Below, piece after piece: positions 57,933 to 64,000 of a DNA stretch of 64,000 nt. Positions within the stretch are counted from its first letter, which is position 1; every line of letters starts with the position of its first letter. The stretch spans positions 1 to 64,000 of the forward strand of contig JABLXW010000016.1 in the NCBI GenBank assembly GCA_013177945.1. The letters are read 5' to 3'. The DNA comes from Bacillota bacterium (GTDB lineage: Bacteria; Bacillota; DSM-12270; Thermacetogeniales; Thermacetogeniaceae). Under the pieces are notes generated by a model. The model saw only the letters and a list, made by a program, of their open reading frames with translations. It made no database searches and had not been told where the DNA came from. Made by a program: the position numbers and the translations under genes.

Positions 57933-58916
57933 TTGGGGGAAGCGGTTGTCATCACCCGCGATTTGCAGAAGGATTTCGGGAGCGTGAAAGCGCTCCGGGG
58001 CCTCGATCTTGAGGTCAGGCGGGGTGAAATTTGGGGTCTTATCGGGCCCGATGGGGCCGGTAAAACCACGGCTTTGCGCCTCCTGGCCGGCCTCTTTCCT
58101 CCGACCCGGGGAGAGGCTCTTGTTTTAGGGGCGCGGCTCACCCCCCTGGGCGCCGCGGCGCTGGAGCGGGCGCGGCACCGGATCGGCTACATGCCCCAGG
58201 GCCAGTGCTGCTACGGGGATTTAACAGTTTCCGAAAACCTGCACTTTTTCGGGCGGATTTACGGTGTCGGCAGCCCCGCCAGAAAAGAGCGGATCGATTT
58301 CCTGCTGGAGTTCACGGGCCTTGCTCCCTTCGCGAGGCGCCCGGCGGATCACCTTTCAGGTGGGATGCGCCAGAAGCTGGGCCTGGCCTGCAGCATTCTC
58401 CCTGAACCGGAGCTCTTGCTTCTGGATGAACCCACCACCGGCGTCGACCCTGCAGCCCGCCAGGATTTCTGGGATTTGCTCAGGGCTTTACGGCAGGAGC
58501 GGGAGCCGGCCGTTCTCATCGCCACCCCCTACATGGACGAGGCCGCCCGCTGCGATCAGATCGTGCTTTTGCACGAGGGGAGGGTCCTGGCGGTAGGGCC
58601 CCCGGCCTCCCTTGCCGGATTGCTGGAGGGAAAGATCCTGGAAGTGAAGGTGGCGCAGGGAGCGCAGATCTACCGCGCCCGGGAGGTGCTGGCCTCCCTG
58701 CCGGGCGTAAAAGATGCCAACCTTTTCGGCGACCATTTGCACCTGACAGTGGAGCAGATCCAGGAGGAAGAAGTGCAGGCTGCCCTGGCCGGGGCAGGGC
58801 TGCCCGATGCGGAAGTCCGGCAGGTTCCTCCCTCCTGCGAGGACATCTTTCTTTCCCTCCTGGCGCGCCGGGGAAATATGGTGGAAAGAGGGGATGGCAG
58901 TGACGGCCCTGGTTAA
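57933..58916 (+). CDS. ABC transporter ATP-binding protein (first of a pair)
   Basis: 327 residues. Walker A GPDGAGKTT (Asp replaces the usual Asn), signature HLSGGMRQKLGLA, Walker B LLLLDEPTTGVDP and the H-loop-like IATPYMDEA, where Pro-Tyr stands in for the usual switch His. I chose TTG 57933, six bases after GGAGG; a TTG at 57864 in the same frame lacks a binding site. Its end overlaps the next gene. Confidence 0.88.
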   Translation: MGEAVVITRDLQKDFGSVKALRGLDLEVRRGEIWGLIGPDGAGKTTALRLLAGLFPPTRGEALVLGARLTPLGAAALERARHRIGYMPQGQCCYGDLTVSENLHFFGRIYGVGSPARKERIDFLLEFTGLAPFARRPADHLSGGMRQKLGLACSILPEPELLLLDEPTTGVDPAARQDFWDLLRALRQEREPAVLIATPYMDEAARCDQIVLLHEGRVLAVGPPASLAGLLEGKILEVKVAQGAQIYRAREVLASLPGVKDANLFGDHLHLTVEQIQEEEVQAALAGAGLPDAEVRQVPPSCEDIFLSLLARRGNMVERGDGSDGPG

Positions 58917-59700
58917 AAGCCGGGGAGAACAGGGGCTGCCGGAGGGGCGAGATAAGCAGGCGGTAATCGTCACCGAAAACCTCCTGAAAGCATTCGGGAG
59001 CTTCGTTGCCGTCGACCGGGTCAGCATCACGGTCCGGGCGGGGGAGGTTTTCGGGCTGCTGGGGCCGAACGGGGCGGGAAAGTCCACCCTGGTCCGGATG
59101 CTCTGCGGAATTCTTGCTCCTACGGCAGGAGGGGCGCACGTTCTGGGCTTCGACCTGAATTCAGAAGCCGAGCGGGTCAAGGCGCACATCGGCTACATGT
59201 CCCAGCGCTTCAGCCTCTACCAGGATCTGACAGGAGAGGAGAACCTGTTGTTTTACGCCGAGATTTACGGGGTTTCGGGGAGGCGGCGCAGCTTGCGGAT
59301 CGCGGAGGTTGCGGCGCTGCTCGATCTGACGAAGTGGCTCCGCCTGCGGGTGGAGCATTTGCCTCGCGGCATCCGGCAGCGGCTCGCGCTGGGCTGCGCC
59401 CTCCTGCACGAACCCCCTCTTTTGTTCCTGGACGAACCCACCTCCGGGGTGGACCCCCGGGCGCGGCGCCTTTTCTGGGATATCATCCACCGTCTTGCCC
59501 AGGAAGGGGTGACGGTTTTAGTGACGACCCACTACATGGACGAGGCGGCTTACTGCCACAGGCTTGCTTTTATGTATGGAGGAAAGCTCCTGATCTGCGG
59601 AACGCCGGAGCAGGTAAAAGAGCGGTCAGGAGAGCAAAACCTGGAGGCGGCCTTTGTGAGGCTGGTGCGCGGCCAGGGGAATTTTACAGCCAGGGGGTAG
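58894..59700 (+). CDS. ABC transporter ATP-binding protein (second of a pair)
   Basis: 268 residues. Walker A GPNGAGKST, Walker B LLFLDEPTSGVDP, switch His in TTHYMDEA. The signature is LPRGIRQRLALG in place of LSGGQ, a change also seen in the second half of YbhF/RbbA-type ATPases, so the two subunits probably form a heterodimer with unequal sites. ATG 58894 or GTG 58900 (better spacing from GAGGGG) may be the start; both lie inside the end of the previous gene. Confidence 0.87.
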   Translation: MAVTALVKSRGEQGLPEGRDKQAVIVTENLLKAFGSFVAVDRVSITVRAGEVFGLLGPNGAGKSTLVRMLCGILAPTAGGAHVLGFDLNSEAERVKAHIGYMSQRFSLYQDLTGEENLLFYAEIYGVSGRRRSLRIAEVAALLDLTKWLRLRVEHLPRGIRQRLALGCALLHEPPLLFLDEPTSGVDPRARRLFWDIIHRLAQEGVTVLVTTHYMDEAAYCHRLAFMYGGKLLICGTPEQVKERSGEQNLEAAFVRLVRGQGNFTARG

Positions 59701-60831
59701 ATGTCCGTGCAAAGGGTGCTTCCGATTATTTACAAGGAACTGATCCAGATGCGGCGCGACCGGCTGACCCTCGCAATGATGCTCCTGCTTCCCGTAATCC
59801 AGCTTTTGCTTTTCGGGTTTGCCGTAAACACAGATGTCAAGCACCTCCCCACCGTGGTCTGGGACCAGTCCCGGAGCCGGGCAAGCAGGGAGATCCTTGA
59901 TGCCTTCCAGCACTCCCAGTACTTCGACCTGCGCTACGCCGCCGGGAGCTACCGCGAGGTAACCGCCTGCCTGGACAGCGGGAGGGCGCGGGTGGGGATC
60001 ATCTTCCCCCCGGACTTCGCCCGGAAGTTGAAGCGGGGTCAGAGCGCCCCGGTGCAGGTGCTCGTTGACGCTTCGGACCCGATGACGGCCACTTCTGCCA
60101 TCAGCACTTCCCAGCTGATCGGGCAGTTGAAGTCCTTCGAGATCGTTGCCCGTACCCTCCCGGCGCGGAGTTCCGGCAGCGAAGCCCTTCCGGTTGATGT
60201 CCGGGTGCGCGCCTGGTACAACCCGGACCTCCTCTCGGTGAACTTTATGGTGCCGGGGCTCCTGGGGGTAATCCTGACCATCGCGATGGTCCTGTTTACC
60301 GCAATGGCCGTCGTCCGGGAACGGGAGCGGGGGACGCTGGAGCAGCTGATCGTCACTCCGGTCCGCCCTGCGGAACTGATGGTTGGAAAAATTTTACCCT
60401 ACATGGCCGTTGCCCTGGTGATGATGACCCTTGCCCTGCTGGCGGGGGTGATCGTCTTCCGGGTTCCCATCAACGGGAGCATCGGGCTCCTTTACCTTCT
60501 TTCCCTTGTTTTCATGCTGGCCTGCTTAGGGATCGGCCTCCTTATTTCCACCGTTGCCAGAAACCAGCAGCAGGCGATGCAGATGGCCTTTTTCATCATT
60601 TTTCCTACCATCCTGCTCTCGGGGTTCGTCTTCCCCCGCGAGGCGATGCCCCCCTTCTTTTACGCGCTCGGCTACCTCGTTCCCGCCACCTACTTCCTTC
60701 AGATCCTGCGCGGGATCATTCTCAAAGGGATCGGGCTCAACTACCTCTGGCCCCAGGTGCTTTCCCTCCTGGTCTTCGGCCTCATTGTGAACCTCGTCAG
60801 CATCCTGCGCTTCCACAAAAGACTTTCCTGA
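59701..60831 (+). CDS. ABC-2 type permease (YbhS/YbhR-like)
   Basis: 376 residues. One N-terminal membrane helix (RLTLAMMLLLPVIQLLLFGFAV), a large extracytoplasmic domain, then five helices, the ABC-2 pattern. RERERGTLEQLIVTPVRPAELMVGK and GFVFPREAMPPFFYALGYLVPATYFLQILRGIILKG are typical. ATG 59701 comes directly after the preceding stop. Only one permease is present, while YbhGFSR has two, so it may form a homodimer. The substrate is unknown (drugs or lipids are typical for the family). Confidence 0.87.
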   Translation: MSVQRVLPIIYKELIQMRRDRLTLAMMLLLPVIQLLLFGFAVNTDVKHLPTVVWDQSRSRASREILDAFQHSQYFDLRYAAGSYREVTACLDSGRARVGIIFPPDFARKLKRGQSAPVQVLVDASDPMTATSAISTSQLIGQLKSFEIVARTLPARSSGSEALPVDVRVRAWYNPDLLSVNFMVPGLLGVILTIAMVLFTAMAVVRERERGTLEQLIVTPVRPAELMVGKILPYMAVALVMMTLALLAGVIVFRVPINGSIGLLYLLSLVFMLACLGIGLLISTVARNQQQAMQMAFFIIFPTILLSGFVFPREAMPPFFYALGYLVPATYFLQILRGIILKGIGLNYLWPQVLSLLVFGLIVNLVSILRFHKRLS

Positions 60832-60840
60832 AAAAACTTC

Positions 60841-60870
60841 TTGACACGGGGCGGTGCAATGTTTTATACT
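60841..60870 (+). promoter_or_regulatory. Putative promoter of the copper module
   Basis: TTGACA (60841-60846), 18-bp spacer, TATACT (60865-60870), 9 bp after the permease stop. An AT-rich inverted repeat (60912-60930) and the CsoR-type site lie between it and csoR. Confidence 0.6.
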
Positions 60871-60943
60871 TCCCTCAAAGGTGAGTAAAAATATTTAAAT
60901 ACTTAGTTATCTTAAAAAACGATTTTTTAAAAAACTGCCGAGA

Positions 60944-60960
60944 ATACCCTACTATGGTAT
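60944..60960. promoter_or_regulatory. CsoR-type operator
   Basis: ATACC (60944-60948), 7 bp, GGTAT (60956-60960), an inverted repeat close to known CsoR sites, which carry TACCC and GGGTA halves. It lies 42 bp before the csoR start, downstream of the putative promoter. Confidence 0.55.
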
Positions 60961-61002
60961 AGTAGTATGGCAAAATTAAAAACGGCACGGGGAGGTGGGA
61001 GC

Positions 61003-61275
61003 TTGAATTCTTACGAACCTGTCAGGGATGAACTTCTGGAGAGATTGCGAAAAATCGAAGGGCAGGTCCGGGGCCTCCAGCGCATGGTCGAGGATGGTCG
61101 CTACTGCATTGATGTCCTGACGCAGCTTGCTGCCGCAAGGCAGGGCCTGAACCGCGTGGGCCTCCTCATTCTGGAGCGCCACCTGAAGGGGTGCGTCGTC
61201 AACGCCATCCGGGCGGGGGAGGAGGAAAGGGCGGTGAAAGAGCTTCACCAGGTTCTGCTCCGGTTTCTTCGTTGA
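61003..61275 (+). CDS. csoR: Copper-sensing transcriptional repressor CsoR
   Basis: 90 residues. CsoR binds DNA without copper and lets go when Cu(I) binds. The Cu(I) ligands fit C35, H60 and C64 (RYCIDVL then ERHLKGC), with the spacing of the classical protein. LLERLRKIEGQVRGLQRMVEDGRYC is the family core. TTG 61003 stands seven bases after GGAGG; an ATG at 60967 would add 12 residues. The copA gene and the operator-like repeat support copper over other metals of the CsoR/RcnR family. Confidence 0.9.
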   Translation: MNSYEPVRDELLERLRKIEGQVRGLQRMVEDGRYCIDVLTQLAAARQGLNRVGLLILERHLKGCVVNAIRAGEEERAVKELHQVLLRFLR

Positions 61276-61348
61276 GTTTGTAAAAAGATTAGGGGTGGCC
61301 CTTTTGAGGCGTCCTTTTGAAGGGAGAAAAAGCTAAGGAGGCAAAGAG

Positions 61349-61702
61349 ATGCGGAAGGTTGGCTACCTGTTGCTTGGTTTCCTGTTTCTGGCAGGTGTGC
61401 TGGGAACCCTTTGGTTTCAGGCTAATGCCGGACCCCGGCCGGCAGAGGAAATTCCGGACCGGGCCCGGCTGGCTTCAAATCCCGGCTGGATAGAATCCCA
61501 CCGGGAGATGATTCAGCAGTGTCACCCGGAGGCAAACGAAAAGTTCCTGCAGGAAATGGCGCAAGGCTGCCCTGCTTTCCAGGGCCCAGAGTCTTCGCCG
61601 GGGAATAAGCGGCAGCAGGAGAGGGGTAAAATGATGCAGAGATCGGGAATGTGGGAACTGCACCAGCAGCACCACGAAGGGGGAGTAGTCAGAAACCTTT
61701 AA
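61349..61702 (+). CDS. Small exported or membrane-anchored Met/His/Cys protein, unknown
   Basis: 117 residues. A signal/anchor sequence (VGYLLLGFLFLAGVLGTLWF) is followed by about 90 hydrophilic residues with clustered possible copper ligands: SHREMIQQCHPEA, LQEMAQGC, KMMQRSGMWELHQQHHEGG. I do not recognise a family. Its place between csoR and copA suggests an extracytoplasmic copper-binding role, which is inference. The ATG follows AAGGAGGCAAAGAG. Confidence 0.7.
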   Translation: MRKVGYLLLGFLFLAGVLGTLWFQANAGPRPAEEIPDRARLASNPGWIESHREMIQQCHPEANEKFLQEMAQGCPAFQGPESSPGNKRQQERGKMMQRSGMWELHQQHHEGGVVRNL

Positions 61703-61777
61703 GCCATTTGGGGCCACCTCTCTTTCATGTGTAGCCATTACGAAGGTTTTACACCTTACCCAACAGGAGGTTGGTTT

Positions 61778-64000
61778 ATGGAGCGGGAATTAAGGGATGC
61801 TGCGCTAAGAGGCCCGACCGGGGGCCAGGGGCCCCCTCCGGAGCATCAAGAGAAAGGAGGGAAGGGACCGGCCCCGGAAGGGGAAACGAAGCGCCTTTAC
61901 CTGACCGTCCGGGGGATGTCCTGCGCGGCCTGCGTGCGCAGGATTGAAAACGCCCTCCGGCAGACGCCCGGCGTTGTTCAGGCCTCCGTCAACTTTGCCG
62001 GGGAAAAGGCCGTCGTCGACTACGTTCCCGGGGTTGTCGCCCCGGAGGAACTGCGGTCCCTGGTGCAGGGTTTGGGGTACGAGGCCCTGCTGGACGAGGA
62101 ACAGCCGCCGGACCATGAGGAGGCGGCGCGGGAAGGCGATCTTAAGAAACTGGGCCGGACGCTGCTCTTTGCCGCGGCTTTCACGGTGCCGGTGGTGCTG
62201 GGCAGCTTCCGGGAGTTTCTCCCCGGCATCCCTGCCTTGCTGGCCAACCCCTGGCTCCTGCTTCTCCTCACCACGCCCGTTCAGTTCGGAGCAGGGTGGC
62301 GTTTTTACCTGGGCGCCTGGTCGGCACTCAAGGCCCGCAGCGCCGACATGAACGTCCTCATCGCTACGGGTACGAGCGCCGCCTACCTGTACAGCCTCCT
62401 CATGACCGTGGCGCCTGGCTACTTTGAGGCGCGGGGGATGACCCCCGTGATTTACTACGATACGGCGGCGGTGATCATCACCCTGATCCTGCTGGGCCGG
62501 TATCTTGAGGCGCGGGCAAAGCGGCAGACCTCAGCGGCGATCAGGAAGTTGATGGGATTGCGGCCCAAGATGGCCAGGGTGGTGCGCGCCGGGAGGGAGG
62601 TGGAGGTCCCTGTAGAGGAGGTGGTTCCCGGCGATCTCGTGGTCGTCAGGCCCGGGGAAAAGGTCCCTGTGGATGGGGTGATTGTGGAAGGGCATTCCAC
62701 CCTGGATGAGTCGATGCTGACAGGTGAAAGCGTTCCGGTGGAGAAGGGGCCGGGAGACGAAGTGATCGGGGCGACTTTGAACAGGACGGGAACCTTCCGG
62801 TTCCGCGCCACAAAGGTGGGAAGAGAAACGGTTCTCGCCCAGATTATCAGGCTGGTGGAGGAGGCCCAGGGATCAAAGCCCCCCATTCAGCGCCTTGCCG
62901 ATGTGGTGGCGAGCTACTTCGTGCCGGCCGTTTTAGGCATCGCCGTCCTCACCTTCCTCGGCTGGTACTTTTTCGGGCCCGCCCCCTCCCTGCTCTACGC
63001 CCTGCTTAATTTCGTCGCAGTTCTGATCATCGCCTGCCCCTGCGCCCTGGGCCTGGCAACGCCCACTGCAGTGATGGTGGGCACGGGAAAGGGAGCCGAG
63101 TACGGAGTCCTGATCAAAAACGGGGAAAGCCTGGAGCTGGCCCACAGGCTGAGTACCATCGTTTTCGACAAAACGGGGACCCTGACCGAAGGGGAGCCGG
63201 TTGTGACCGATGTTATGGCGCGGGGAGCAGGGGAGCGGGACCTGCTGTTCTATGCCGCCGCTGCGGAGCAGGGCTCGGAGCACCCTCTGGGGGAGGCGGT
63301 GGTGCGCCACGCGCGGGAGCAGGCCGGCCTTGATCTTCCCGGCGCGGAAGATTTTGAGGCGATCCCCGGGCGGGGGGTGCGCGCCCTGGTTGCGGGGAAG
63401 GAGGTTCTCGTGGGAACTCCGGAACTCCTCGAGGGGAGGAAAGTAGTTCTAGGAGACCTGAAGCATGAAGGAGAAGTCCTCGCGGAGCAGGGAAAGACTC
63501 CCATGTATGTTGCGCTCGATGGGGTGTGCGTGGGGCTGATCGGTGTTGCCGACCGGCTCAAGCCCACCTCGCGGCGCGCCATCGCCGCCCTGCACCAGAT
63601 GGGCCTGGAGACGGTGATGATCACCGGGGACCACGCCCGCACTGCGGCGGCCATTGCCCGGGAAGCCGGCATCACCCGGTTCCGGGCGCGCGTCCTGCCG
63701 GGGGACAAGGCAGCAGAGATCAAGAAACTGCAGGAAGAGGGGCGGATTGTGGGAATGGTGGGCGACGGGATCAACGACGCCCCGGCGCTTGCCCAGGCCG
63801 ATGTCGGAATCGCCCTGGGAACCGGCACCGATGTGGCGATGGCCTCCTCAGACATCACCCTGATCACCGGCGACCTGCTGGGGGTGGTTACGGCACTCCA
63901 GCTGAGCAGGAGAACGATCAGGACGATCAAGCAGAACCTTTTCTGGGCTTTTATCTACAACATCATCGGAATTCCCGTTGCCGCGGGGGTGCTTTACCCG
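61778..64000 (+). CDS. copA: Copper-translocating P-type ATPase CopA (runs off the right end)
   Basis: The first 741 codons are in the window; the stop is beyond 64000. One N-terminal heavy-metal domain with C49 and C52 (GMSCAAC), then the P1B ATPase core: TGES ([11 protein letters not shown]), CPC at 420-422 ([13 protein letters not shown]), phosphorylation Asp D464 ([11 protein letters not shown]), EHPLGEAV, and [18 protein letters not shown]. The last helix region shows [12 protein letters not shown], whose Tyr-Asn pair fits Cu(I) export. ATG 61778 follows CAGGAGG with seven-base spacing. A stretch of about 35 Gly/Pro/Glu-rich residues precedes the metal domain. Control by CsoR is likely. 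Confidence 0.93.
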   Translation, partial: MERELRDAALRGPTGGQGPPPEHQEKGGKGPAPEGETKRLYLTVRGMSCAACVRRIENALRQTPGVVQASVNFAGEKAVVDYVPGVVAPEELRSLVQGLGYEALLDEEQPPDHEEAAREGDLKKLGRTLLFAAAFTVPVVLGSFREFLPGIPALLANPWLLLLLTTPVQFGAGWRFYLGAWSALKARSADMNVLIATGTSAAYLYSLLMTVAPGYFEARGMTPVIYYDTAAVIITLILLGRYLEARAKRQTSAAIRKLMGLRPKMARVVRAGREVEVPVEEVVPGDLVVVRPGEKVPVDGVIVEGHSTLDESMLTGESVPVEKGPGDEVIGATLNRTGTFRFRATKVGRETVLAQIIRLVEEAQGSKPPIQRLADVVASYFVPAVLGIAVLTFLGWYFFGPAPSLLYALLNFVAVLIIACPCALGLATPTAVMVGTGKGAEYGVLIKNGESLELAHRLSTIVFDKTGTLTEGEPVVTDVMARGAGERDLLFYAAAAEQGSEHPLGEAVVRHAREQAGLDLPGAEDFEAIPGRGVRALVAGKEVLVGTPELLEGRKVVLGDLKHEGEVLAEQGKTPMYVALDGVCVGLIGVADRLKPTSRRAIAALHQMGLETVMITGDHARTAAAIAREAGITRFRARVLPGDKAAEIKKLQEEGRIVGMVGDGINDAPALAQADVGIALGTGTDVAMASSDITLITGDLLGVVTALQLSRRTIRTIKQNLFWAFIYNIIGIPVAAGVLYP

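Overview
The window comes from a Gram-positive, spore-forming, probably anaerobic and possibly thermophilic member of the Bacillota (Clostridia; Thermacetogenium, Pelotomaculum, Moorella and Desulfotomaculum are the sort of relatives the gene content recalls). The basis is the Bacillota gene order rpmG-secE-nusG-rplKAJL-rpoBC-L7Ae-rpsLG-fusA-tuf-S10/spc/alpha, the Gram-positive attenuator before rplJ, a cwlD sporulation amidase, strong GGAGG ribosome binding sites with many TTG and GTG starts, and a GC-rich genome. The species cannot be fixed from the sequence alone.

Layout. Bases 1-149 are the 3' end of a group II intron (domains V and VI) whose body lies outside the window. A sigma-A promoter at 250-278 then starts rpmG-secE-nusG-rplK-rplA. 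A second promoter and an L10-type attenuator precede rplJ-rplL, a terminator follows rplL, and a third promoter precedes rpoB-rpoC. From rplGB to rpsI (11.6-33.4 kb) lies an almost unbroken translation superoperon on the plus strand, with secY, adk, map, a KOW protein, infA, rpoA and truA embedded. The tuf gene in it (15009-16209) is broken by two single-base deletions. cwlD follows, behind a sigma-E-like promoter.

From 34.4 kb the window turns to metabolism. An AmmeMemoRadiSam pair comes first (a Memo/LigB-AMMECR1 fusion plus a radical SAM enzyme), a widespread system of unclear function. Next is a complete arginine pathway cluster from N-acetylglutamate on, argCJBDFGH. rmuC and a convergent CMD-family gene follow. 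Then a menaquinone (futalosine pathway) cluster holds mqnE, mqnA and mqnC together with an MTA-phosphorylase-like gene that is a candidate for the nucleoside-cleaving step.

The last 12 kb are accessory: a methyltransferase with a His-rich tail, a divergent Fe/Mn superoxide dismutase, a diglucosyl/MGDG-type glycolipid glycosyltransferase, a DedA/YqaA membrane protein, an unrecognised HTH/Cys-motif protein next to a perfect 26-bp palindrome, a YbhGFS-like exporter (HlyD adaptor, two ABC ATPases, one permease), and a copper module (csoR with its operator, a small exported Met/His/Cys protein, and copA, which runs off the right end).

I saw no rRNA, tRNA, CRISPR array, prophage or complete insertion sequence. 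Most likely-novel items: the broken tuf beside a pure A/T block, the group II intron at the head of the ribosomal cluster, the AmmeMemoRadiSam pair, the MTAP-like gene in the futalosine cluster, and the HTH protein plus palindrome next to the exporter.
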